A stretch of DNA of 64,000 bases from Balanoglossus misakiensis (taxonomy: Eukaryota > Hemichordata), in contig CM082583.2 of the NCBI GenBank assembly GCA_040954595.2, positions 7,192,001 through 7,256,000 on the forward strand, read 5' to 3'. The notes beneath the pieces are model-generated. The model searched no databases. It saw only the letters and a list, made by a program, of their open reading frames with translations, and was not told the DNA's origin. Shown one piece after another: positions 25,901 to 36,700 of the stretch. Numbering within the stretch: the stretch's first letter is position 1; each line of letters opens with the position of its first letter. The translations under genes and the position numbers were made by a program.

Positions 25901-27244
25901 CACTGTCACACACAATATCTTGCATTGTTAAACCAATTGTAAAATCCTTAAACCTGGCCTCCTGGTTCTTACAAACTGGCTGGTCAGTTATTGACTTAAA
26001 ACGTACAAGAGTAAATTAGCTTTTGTGTTTCAGCTAAACAGCCTTTATCATGTACTGAAGGTAGTACAGCTGTGACTTAGTCATAAATTCTCAGCATTAT
26101 TTCCATGTGCACAACTGACAAATGTGGATTTTTACACGTTCCAAAATAACCACATTAAAAACCAAGTTACATAATAATCACAGACTCAAAGACAGGACGT
26201 TTGCCACTCACACTTCCAGTTCTATCATGTCACTATTACAAGTTAGAATGCACAAAATGCTAATATCAGGTGATATATGCAACTTTTACATGATACATAC
26301 ATACTAGATTCATGTACATACATACTATTTACAAAGCTCAATAAAAATTCATGATTTTAACACATACTTGACAGCTTTCTCAAAACTTCAAAAGCCATTG
26401 TTTCATAATTATCGCATGACAGAAGGTGTGAAAGTAAAAGAGCCCTGTGACAGGACATTTAAGGTCACCAATCAAGCATGGTATTTCTGTACAACTATAA
26501 CTTATTTTCATTTTGTTTCAATTTGACAGTTTTATCATGACAAAACAATCGTCAGTGCCATTATTCTAATTTGTGGTCACAAATTATCAATTTTCAAAAA
26601 TTGGCCAACTCTAGGTCCACAATTTCCTTAGGTGGCACAGTTTACAGGGGGCTTCCTTTAGAAAGAGTTTGTATACATACAATATGATCCAAGTAACACC
26701 TGTTATGAGACTGCACATGAATAAATATCATTGGAAGCCGAATAAAAATTATCAAAATATCATCTCGGATTCATTTTACAAATATCAAGAAATAACACTA
26801 TTCTATCCTACATTGAAGGACACTCTGAGGACACCTGGTGAATGTCAATATCAGGTGTTTGTTTCACCCATATTTCAACTGTGGTGGCTCCCCTCATTCA
26901 CTCTCAATCACTCGGTAGACAACTCACTTACCCCAACAATTCTTTTCATGGCTTCCAACTTGAGATTTTCTTTGTTGCTGTCCAACATTTGTTTCAAATC
27001 TTCATGCCTGCGCAGAAAAATAAATGAATATTGCTCTTACTCGATCTAAACAAAATGCAATTAAACGGAAGTGACAAGCGAAAAAAACAGAGGTTCAATC
27101 AAACACGAGTCACTCCTACTTTTTGTAGTCAGCTGCGAAGATCCCACCGCTCGCTGGATCAGTAGCGATGTCTGCCTCACCAGACCCCGTTGACGGTGGA
27201 CGTTCATTTGCGTACGACCGATGCTCTGTACTATTGTGTGACAT
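16998..27244 (-). CDS. AP3B: AP-3 complex subunit beta
   Basis: AP-3 beta is a large subunit of the adaptor that sorts cargo from endosomes to lysosomes, lysosome-related organelles and synaptic vesicles. There are 22 coding exons (minus): 27244-27120, 27007-26932, 24521-24447, 24163-24068, 22897-22737, 22490-22424, 22285-22103, 21963-21793, 21626-21529, 21347-21158, 20992-20860, 20732-20623, 20531-20355, 20138-19952, 19810-19692, 19537-19438, 19204-18942, 18776-18683, 18449-18334, 17959-17643, 17517-17420 and 17302-16998. All join in frame to 1086 residues (human AP3B1 has 1094). The adaptin trunk (about 1-656) matches throughout, e.g. [26 protein letters not shown]-type repeats and [10 protein letters not shown] Ser/Asp/Glu/Lys-rich hinge (about 657-808) follows, then a leucine-dipeptide motif (LLDFDD) and the C-terminal ear (about 848-1086, [29 protein letters not shown]). 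The start is ATG at 27244 (MSHNSTEH); the in-frame codon upstream at 27307 is GTG, not ATG. It predates the AP3B1/AP3B2 split if the animal is an invertebrate. Confidence 0.97.
18534..18626. mobile_element. MITE-like element, copy 2 (in AP3B intron)
   Basis: TTAACCCTTTCA at the left end pairs with TGAAAGGGTTTAA at the right end, with one unpaired T. The interior CAGTGGTTTGGTCCA matches copy 1. It lies in the AP3B intron between the coding exons at 18776-18683 and 18449-18334 and does not touch splice sites. Confidence 0.7.
18942..19204 (-). other. AP3B: AP3B hinge exon: acidic Ser-rich low-complexity segment
   Basis: One exon of about 88 codons encoding runs of Ser, Asp and Glu broken by Lys patches ([10 protein letters not shown]). 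Many S-D/E-x-E/D sites fit the casein-kinase-2 consensus, as in vertebrate AP3B hinges, which are known to be phosphorylated. The same composition makes the opposite strand open; that frame is a shadow. Confidence 0.9.
23138..23250. repeat. degenerate internal repeat in AP3B intron
   Basis: Variants of TTTCAAGGATTTTCC and TTTCAAGGACATTCT, then TCTTTCCAGGATTCTCC, recur within about 110 bp, suggesting a decayed tandem or interspersed repeat in the intron between coding exons 4 and 5. No ORF of interest. Confidence 0.35.
24522..26931. other. large AP3B intron (between coding exons 2 and 3), nothing recognised
   Basis: 2.4 kb of AT-rich intronic DNA. I found no alternative exon, RNA gene or complete mobile element in it. 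The ORF at 26669-27049 merely runs antisense through AP3B exon 2. Confidence 0.6.
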
Positions 27245-27361
27245 CTTGTGAAGTTTAAACTTCCAAGCTGTCAAGGAAGTCGAATGAGAAGAAGAACTCG
27301 TTATCACTTCCCTAAGCCTTCCAACCAGCTCTCGTCCAAGATGGCGGAGACCAATGCCAGA

Positions 27362-27369
27362 TCACGTGA
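27362..27369. promoter_or_regulatory. TCACGTGA M-box / CLEAR core
   Basis: Perfect 8-bp palindrome, inside ATCACGTGAT, 118 bp upstream of the AP3B ATG. It matches the core of the lysosomal CLEAR element (GTCACGTGAC) recognised by TFEB/TFE3/MITF. Binding is inferred. Confidence 0.5.
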
Positions 27370-27557
27370 TTGAAATGAATATTAATATTAATCGAGCCAC
27401 GTCGCTGTTTTTTTAGTTTTGTGCATCTAAAATGAATACTCCGTGTATGTTTCTACGTGATAAAATATCAGGTATGTAAAACTTTGTATTGAAAACCTGA
27501 ACTGAAAGATTTTATTCCGACAGTCTGTTATCATAAAACTGTCATAGCGCTATGAGA

Positions 27558-27565
27558 TGACGTCA
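27558..27565. promoter_or_regulatory. CRE (TGACGTCA)
   Basis: Perfect CREB/ATF palindrome midway in the AP3B-SCAMP promoter interval, 192 bp upstream of the SCAMP ATG. Confidence 0.5.
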
Positions 27566-27756
27566 TGTCCAGTCATATGACTTTGACACGTACGCAGGCG
27601 CATATCCCATCTACTCGGCCATTTTGTCTACAATTTTACTGTGCGAAGGTACAGCGAATGTTGTGAAAAAAATTGGATTTTTCATTGACGGCCGTGAAGG
27701 TTTCAACGACTGACTGGTACACTTAAGTAAGAAAAAAGCGGTTGATCAAAAAGGAA

Positions 27757-30700
27757 ATGTCCGACTTCGATAGTAATCCATTCGCCGATCCAGAGGCGAC
27801 GGCCAACCCATGGCAGGTAAGTGAAGTGAGAGCACTGCACCGGGACACACCATGTTGTGTTCAGAAAAAGGGAGGATCACAAATTCTCGAAGCCTAATGT
27901 GCAGCTCCGATATTGATTGGCAAGCGTACGAATTGAGCACTTATTTCCAGTCAGTACAGGATGTTTTTCATCTCTTTGAGTGTCCTGTTCATCTGTGAAT
28001 TTGTGGCCATGTTTTGATCACCTTGTACCGATATTTAGTCTAGGTGTTTTCATGGAACCGGCGTTGTAGTTGATTAATTAAGTACAGATTATTACGTGAG
28101 CGATCACGAGAATGATTGCAAACTTCCTTGTCTGGTAGTCGTGGGATTTGCAGCCTAGATCACACCATGTTGTTTATCTCTATATTCCAGTCCATGTATT
28201 CGTTGTAACTCACATGGAAGTTTATTTTCCCCACCCTTACTCTGCGTACGTACGGTTTGTGAATCAAAATGAAGCCCCTACATCTGATCTCAATAATTGT
28301 TATGAACAGTTCACACTGTGCCTATGAATAATAATGACGGAATGCAATCAGATTATCGTTTTTATAAATCTCTAGCAACAATCAGTTTGTGTGACCTTCA
28401 GCAGTAGTAGACACGTTTCCTGTAATTTATAAGTTGGCTTCCGTTCGACAAAACAGTGTGAAGCCAATCCGATCACATTCCTTGTTCCAAATATGTTTTG
28501 TTCCATGTTCAACAATATTGAAATTGACATTCAATCTAACATTTACCCCCCTTCCCATGACATGAAGATTTCGAGAACAGCACCGTCAAACTTCTTGAGA
28601 ATGGGCATTTTTAAATGGGGCCTTTACCTTCAGCATCAATGTGTGGGTGAAAAATTTTGTTTTGAACAGAAAGTGTAGTTCTGTCAAAATACTGGTTATA
28701 TATTAATATAATGTAGCAAAGTATGTGATGGTCAGACTGGTATGAATCACTACAGGCTGGAGTGCTTAACTTGGGTGTGCAAGGGTTCATAAATCAAACA
28801 TTCATATATAACTTTCGTGTATACCACCTCTCAATGTATATGTACTGCGCACGATTCATAAAGTGTGACTGATGAGGATGTTTAACTGAATTTTAACGCT
28901 AAAATAATGCAAGAAACAACAATTTCTCAAATTAAGGTGTGGGTCAGGAAATGGCTCTGTGACCCAAATTGACATGTACCCCTTTGTTGATTTTGAATTG
29001 CTTAGGGAACATGACTATCACAGTCATGAAGGGCCTCTTTGTCCAGTCAGAGGTAACACTCTCATTCAAAAAAAACCTCCAGGCCCAGGGTAGCGTGTAG
29101 CTGCCAGGTTTGCAAGACAAAGTGTCATTGTGTGAAGTCTGCATACCTGGGCGGCAATAGTAGGGTCACTGTCTAAATATGTGTGTAAAGGACTTGTACT
29201 GTAAAATGTACAATCGTTAGTGATACTAAAAGAAATTTTTCATCCACATTATAATAATATATATATGACTTGGGCATCATTCCTATACTGTAATCATTTG
29301 ATCACTTTTACTTTCTTCAGAATATCTGTTTATCACATTATTATCCAAAGTGCTGTATCATCAACTTCAACAATTACAATAATTATAATGACATATTCCT
29401 GTCTCTCTAATGAAATTTGCAGTTAAAGTTTGAGTGGCTGTAATCATAATATATTTCAAGCAATGTTGTAAAACAGACCCTGAAACAGCATGTTCTGTCT
29501 GTTGAATGGGTCTGTGTGAACCATGCAAGTCCTATCAGTGTACAATGCAAGCCATTGTGTGGCCAAAATCATTCATATGTTTAGGGCATAAGTACTTTTA
29601 CTACTATAATCCTATATCATATGTAATATGAGCTATTCTACACATTTCAAATACAATGCCGATCAACATGACTTAGATAACTGAGTTAACTTGCTGAATA
29701 TAACAATTAAATGAATTTATGCAAATTGAATTGACAATATGTATGCAAAACATTACCCAAATTATATAAGATATTGAGGTTAATAACCACACAAATGTAG
29801 TACTGCATGTCAGCATATCCTTAGCCCTTGCAAAACCTCCCAGAATTATCTACCACAGACTATATTAGTCAGACAAAACATGCTTAAAGTTTATAGGTTG
29901 AAAAATTGACTCGGAAACTTAATCTGATGTGGGTGCTGGGAATTAAAAATCATTTATCAAAATTAATTGTTATAATACAAGTGAAAACCTTTAACCTGTA
30001 GCCCTGTTAACGCCCCTCAAAGAGTGATAAAGTATTCTGAGTGATTTGTGAGTACGTGTAGTAGCAATGCTTACATGAGTGATCCTTCAGATATGTATAT
30101 CATTATCACATTGGCTACGGCATTCATTTTCTTCAGGAGTAGCTCATGACTGACTTCATTGTTGGGGAGAATGCTCCCCTTGAGTTGCATGCTGGTATTG
30201 TCTGTGGCTTTACACACTATCATTCCTTTGTCATCATTATCATCAATCAAACCTCTGGCAGTCCAAATCCTATTTGTGTTCATTGTCTTGTAGTAATATC
30301 AATTTTAGCCAAAGGCATATTCCTGATAGATGCAACAAAAAGCTAATTGTGTATCAATATGTTAGAATTTCAATCCCGGCAAACATCTGCTCAGTTTCAA
30401 ACAAACATATAAGGAAGCAGTGCTTTACATGTACAGGAATATGTCTTTGTAAAATCTGTCTCATTTTCAATGCAAGAGCATGTTTGTTTTATGGTGGTAT
30501 CCTGTGTTAGTGATCCCAATGTACTCCTTTATTTACAGGACCCTTCTGTGCAGCAAGCTACCAGTGGTGGCCAGAGAGGTTTAGATGACTTTAACCCATT
30601 TGAAGGCAATGCACAGACTACCAAACCCACTTCCGTATGTTGTCATTTATTTATTTTGCTTTATTATTATATCCTCATACATCATGCCCTTTGTTGTCCA

Positions 30701-33700
30701 TTTCTACATGTACCTTTCAGTATTATTTCCTATCATATGTTGCCCTGTGCTGTTTAGTTGTCAACAGTGTCAGTTACGGAAAGTTCTTTCGTGGTGCAAA
30801 CGTTTGAACTTGAACTGAAAGAATGCAGTGACAGGTCTTTAAATGCTGAAATATAATTATTAATCTTAATTTTCAAAAAAAAAATTGCCAAACAGGGGGC
30901 TAAAACTACTCCAGTGGTAGCACCACCAAGAAAGCCAGATCCATCACCAGCTGTAATGATGCCAACAGAGGAACCACCAGCATACACACCATCAGCAGCA
31001 CAGGTTAGTGATTGTTAAAATACAAGCCAAAGTGCGTCAAGGTTTGCATAACTCAGCAGTCAGAGGAAAATCTTTCAGTTCAATTCCTGTGATCGAATAA
31101 CCTGCTGTGCAACCCTCATTTCTCCAATGTGCATTAATGTGAAAATGTAATTGACCCTGATTTAATTAGCATGTAATTTCTCCTCCATTGGGATATACCG
31201 GTAGTTCATGGGTGTCAGAGTTCACGGATCTAATGTCACGACAGCCGTCAAAGTAGGAAATTCGGTTAATTTACCTCCCGATACATTCTTTTCTGATCAC
31301 ACAGCCACCTCCGACAGCTCAAGAGGATCTTCTGAGAAGGCAGGAAGAACTTGAAAGAAAAGCTGCCGAATTACAAAGAAGGGAAAATGAAATGAAAAAT
31401 ATAAATTACAATCGTGAGTGGAGTTTCTGTGTGGTTGATTCCAGTCTTGAAAACATTTCATTGAATAATACCAGTACTAGTAGGATGTACTAGTATATGC
31501 TAGTTTGATATCTGTAATGATTGGTTGGACAGTACATAGAATACTGATTACTGCTGCGTATTTCTTAACCTTCATGAACTCAATTAGTCCTGATCATTAT
31601 GTGTTGCAGTCGCCTTATTTGCATTCACGGTCCATATCTGTTCACAGAGGTTGTCCGACTTTACTTTTAGAGTGGATCATGTGAAATCAATGCAAGGTCG
31701 TTCTAGTTTCCAGCTGATTTGGCACCAGACAATAATTGTTTGGCCCATTGAACCTCAGATGATTTATCTTGGTTCTGATATATTTTATCTGATTTTTGCC
31801 AAACTGTCAAGTTGATCAATCACCGTGGTGGTAATCAAATCTTACTCATAAAACACGAATCTGACTTGCATGAGAAATAATTCAAACTCTGACATGTGTT
31901 ACCCCCATATCATGGATTATTTCTTGTCTGCCTCACTCAGTCTACTGTTTCATGCTCTGTTTTGCGTTCTGTGTTTCAGCTCGAGCCAACAACTGGCCAC
32001 CACTGCCCGAAAAGTGCCCCGGTGGACCGTGTTTCTATCAAGACTTTGCTGTAGATATCCCACTGGAATTTCAGAGGACAGTGAAAATGTGTTATTATTT
32101 ATGGATGTGTAAGTTTGGCCATGTCACTGGAGACACACCCACTAATCTTCCTTACTGTACTGTGAGAACAAACCATATTGAACCTATGCCAATTCCATCA
32201 TGTGTATATAGCGTCACACGTAAAGATAACTCGAATTTCTTCAATTCTTTTTCCGTGGTGTGAAAGCGTGATAAATGCTGTCATGAATAATTGAAATGTT
32301 GTATAAAATCAAATCTGTCATTGACCTCCTGCACCATTTGATCCTGTGGTTTAGCGTCCTTGTAGTTTGGACCCAAATGACTAGACATTCTAGACAGGAG
32401 TGTTTTGTACTACTCAAGCAGTACACAACTAATAACAACGTTCTCCTGTCTTCATTTCCAGGCTATGCATGTCTGCTATTCCTGAATATGTTAGGAGCCC
32501 TGGCATGTTTTTGTACTGGTTACGGCGACTGTGCAATTACATTTGGCATTTCAATTGTCTATTTCATCCTCTTTGCTCCCTGCTCGTTCGTCTGTTGGTA
32601 CAGGCCAGCCTACAAAGCATTCAGGTAAGTCCACTAACCCCTGCCGGATTATGTCAAATTTTGTGAGACTGTTTTGGTGACAACATGAAAATAAAATCAA
32701 ACAATCAGTTTTATGTGTTTGTTCCGTTGGATACGCTCGGACTCAATTATATTCTTATATTTTTGTTGGCTTTTGTTGAATGTTAAGTTAGCAGAATAGG
32801 GATTTTTTTTAAAGTTATAAGAATCAGGATAGACAGGAGTGGAGGGAATGAATGGTGGTGGATGTCACTGGGTTTTCTGTGAATGGGTGTCCAATCTGTG
32901 TTCTAAATCTACACAATGAAATGTGATTTTTATTTATGCATTCTACATTATGCTCTTCTGAAGGTCTCACCATGCATAATGTTATGAATTTGTTTGCGAC
33001 AGCTGCATTTCATCACAGACGACTCTCACCGCAATCCGAAGTTTTGATGTACCCTCCGTAATATTCCCTTGCATCTCATATCGGCATTGTACATGTAATC
33101 TCATCAGCTGTCTCTCGTCTTTGACGTTCGCATTTTCATCGAAGAACAATTCTTGTCACAAAATATAAAAGTGCATTTGAACATGTCACTGTGGGAAAAG
33201 TTAAAGAAGAGGGGACTTTGGAAATCTTCATGCTGACTGTCTGAGTGACACAGATTGTGATAGGAAATGTGTTCATTTCTGTTGGACCGTTGCATTGGAA
33301 GTAGAAGCCCTGTCCGTCGCGTAGTGTCGTCCTGTCTTTCCTGCATTGTGGGTTTACCAGAAAAGCTCTCCCTGAATGTGAAAATTCATCCCATTACCCC
33401 CTCAAAACCTGTCAGCAATATTACCGTTTGTTGTTTATTGTTGTTTATTCTCTCTTCTACAGGAGTGACAGCTCCCTGTACTTTTTTGTGTTCTTCTTCA
33501 TATTTTTCTGCCAAGTATGTACACTAGTATTCTTTGCCATTGGTGTACCAAGCTCGGGGGCGTGGTAAGATATTAATTTCACTCTCAATGACCGGTCAGA
33601 GTACTGACATTTTTTCCACGACTGTTTTCATTATTTACAGGAGTGATAGTTCGTTCAACTTTTTCATCTTCTTCTTCATATTTTTCTGCCAAATTTGTGC

Positions 33701-36700
33701 GACAATAATCTTCGCAATAGGCATTCCTGGCTGGGGAACATGGTAAGGCAAATTATTTAGGTTTATATAAGGGTGCATGCAGTCACGTTACTCAGGGTTA
33801 GGTTATCTTTCGTTTTCTCAAAAACATTGTTGAGGTACTATGTTTAGTATGAGCTGTGCGGCTGTTTTATTTTCGTAAATATTATTTTTCCATCTAATTT
33901 TTTTTTAAAAGGTAGATCACCTTTCCCAGTATACTGTCCAAGTGGCACATGTCTGAGTGAATTGAATTGGCATATTTAACATACAGTGCTTATGGTTCAG
34001 ATCAACCAAATTCCATACCAGAGATTAAGAATCGAATTCCCATTTCTGGCTGATAGCATTATATTTGTGGCAGTAAAATTAAGTACTTGCCCAAGTGTCT
34101 TAAAATTTTGCATGTGAACCACAAGAATTTATACTGCATATTAGTTTATGGCTTTCATGATTATGATTAATTTGCACAATGTCATTAAAACCACTTTCAA
34201 TATCTTAATAGTATTGTCATAAAATTCTGCATATAGTTTGCTAATGGTATAGTACAATTTAAGTGTTTTTAAATTTGGCTCATACTAAATAGGTACCTCC
34301 CACTTTGTATAGTATATTGTAGCCTTTCTTTGGTGACTGCGCATGCACATGTATCATCACAGTATATTCCAAGACATTGATCATTTGAAGATTTAGCAAA
34401 GATGGACCAATCTGTAAAGGACACTTGCTGTTATGAGTTGTAAAAGTGTGTCACTATGGAAACACAGTACTCTGACTCGCTGCCTGCAAGCAGAACTAAG
34501 AAAAAAAATTGATGGCTTGGTTTTTATGTCAACCAAAATGAAAATGTCGACTGATCTTCACATGAAAATGTTGGCTGGAATTTACTGTTTTGATTTTTTT
34601 TTGTACTTTGGCGATATGTGACTTATCTCCCTTTTTCTCCATAGTGGTTGGATCATTGCTTTTGGCGTGATAGGTTCAGGAACGGGCAAGGACCCCGATG
34701 ATGTTGGACAGATCGTCGTTGGTGTGATCATGCTATTTATTGCTCTATTGTTTACAGCCTTGGCAGTATTGAGTGCCATTATGCTGAAGAAGGTACTTTC
34801 CCACAATCACCAACACATGACATATCACAACACAGACATCAGCATTGCACTCACTTCACCTGCCACCTGCAAGCCATTTTCCCATTATAAGCTATCCTGC
34901 AGGCCATCATTACTATATTAGGCATATGAATACCATATGTGGGTATGTCAGTGCCATATTTGGTGTATCAATACCATATTTGGATATATCAGTACCATAT
35001 TTGGTATATGTGTATTTTGACATATGAATACCTATTTGATATTTCAATATGATTTTTGGTCATTGAAAGAATTAAATTCACTAAAACTCTGTTGACAGGA
35101 GATATTGCCCAAAATTCCACCATAGTGACTCTACCGGTACTAGTGTTTGCATGAGCAAAGCAACTCTCTTGCAAAGTTTCCAAACCAGACCCCAGACATG
35201 TCATCACTCAGTGCTGGCATTTGTATTCGCTCAAAAACTTTCCTAACCTTCTGCCATAGATAGCTTATAACGGTTACACACCATACTTGCCCTTGACTTC
35301 TCAACAGAGGTCAAGTTCAAACAAAATCATACATCACCGGCAGATTCACACAGCAGTAGAAACCTCACCTACCAGCCTCCCTCAACATATCCTACGCAAG
35401 ACTGTCAATTGTTTTTTGTTTTTGTTTACTGACATTGACGTTTTGTTGCCTTGTTTTCCCATCTTGTCACTTTTTAAACTCATAAAACGCCAGTGGATGG
35501 GTACTTAGCCTAGGTTTGGTGCAGAAGAACCTTGGGGTAGGATTACTCATGCTCATAATCACCCTGGGATTCTGTGCTCATGTCTGCATTTCAGTCTACT
35601 TACTCAAAAGGGTAAAGATCAACTTATTCCTGTATTTGCGTTTTTTGTTTATTTATTAATTTATGTATCAATCCAACCCCACTAGTGGTATCTCCAGAGT
35701 GCTTTGTTGTGATGATCTGATATTGATGTGTGGTAGATTGTAGATGTGTTTGTGTTCTGTAGTGGATGTACTTGTAGTACTGCTTTAAGACGTGCCTTGA
35801 CAATGCTTGTGTCCCCGGCCCCAAGAGGTTGAATATCATGGGGGGGGGGGGGGGGGGGGGGGATCTTCTGGAGTTAATATCAGTAGAAAAACATATGACT
35901 TAAAAATACCTGTTTTTCAGTAACTAAGTGTATTTGACCATCATGAAGCTAGTTCAAAGAATTTGAAGAGTTTGTTGTTCATCCCAAGCATTGTCATGGC
36001 ATGTGAATAATGTTAAAGCTACTAATAATTTCGAGTATCTTCTCACTGAGGTTATTATTTCTTGAGGTAAAATGCACCAGTTTAGGGAGTACATTTAAGA
36101 AAAAAAATTTAATGCTATATTGTGGGGAATCGTTTTGAAAATATTTGCAAAATTTTGCGTGGTGAACATCTTAAAACTAATTGCAAACGCAGAACACTGT
36201 TGCTGATGTATAGTGTTGATACAATGAGAAAATCAGTTTTTTACCAACCAAGTTATGACCCCCAACACAGTTGATTAAAATTTGCAAGTATGGTTTTGTC
36301 AGTAGTGAAGCAAGTGTTAGATGATGTATGCTCCTTGAGTCTATACACACCTTCCTGTCTTGTATTAATGCATGCAACTCTTACAGAACACCTAACCAAT
36401 CACCACTTATATTACCTGAAAACTTCTAAACCAGACACTTTAACAGGGATATAACCAATCTTGCACTAACTAGCACTAACTACACCTAACCAGCCTTTAC
36501 TTCCTCTAGCAACCTGTCTCTCTTGCCTGAACTACTTGAATGGAACTAACACTTGCATTGGGCACAACTAATCACTGCTACCGGTATCTCTGATTTTTTC
36601 CTGTGAAAGATTTGGCGCTTTTTCCTGTGTGATAGTTTTGATTTGCTCACCCATTGAGCAATGGGTGTCACAGTTGCTTGAAAGTTCATCATCATTTGTT

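Larger units (their letters stand above)
27245..27756. promoter_or_regulatory. bidirectional promoter interval AP3B / SCAMP
   Basis: 512 bp lie between the AP3B start (minus) and the SCAMP start (plus). Motifs seen are CCAAGATGGCGG at 27336-27347 (YY1-type), TCACGTGA at 27362-27369 (M-box/CLEAR core, bound by MITF/TFE factors) and TGACGTCA at 27558-27565 (full CRE). GGCCATTTTG near 27617 is a weaker YY1-like site facing SCAMP. No TATA box is evident. Both products work in endosomal/lysosomal and secretory traffic, so co-regulation is plausible but inferred. Confidence 0.65.

Noticed and set aside
27245-27307. Upstream in-frame extension of AP3B (ITSSSSHSTSLTAW...)
   Set aside because: The codon at its start is GTG, and the next ATG (27244) gives an N-terminus like vertebrate AP3B.
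34921-35059. Regular 20-bp repeats considered as a CRISPR-like array
   Set aside because: Units are contiguous and degenerate without unique spacers, and lie in an animal intron; a tandem repeat with CArG-like boxes fits better.
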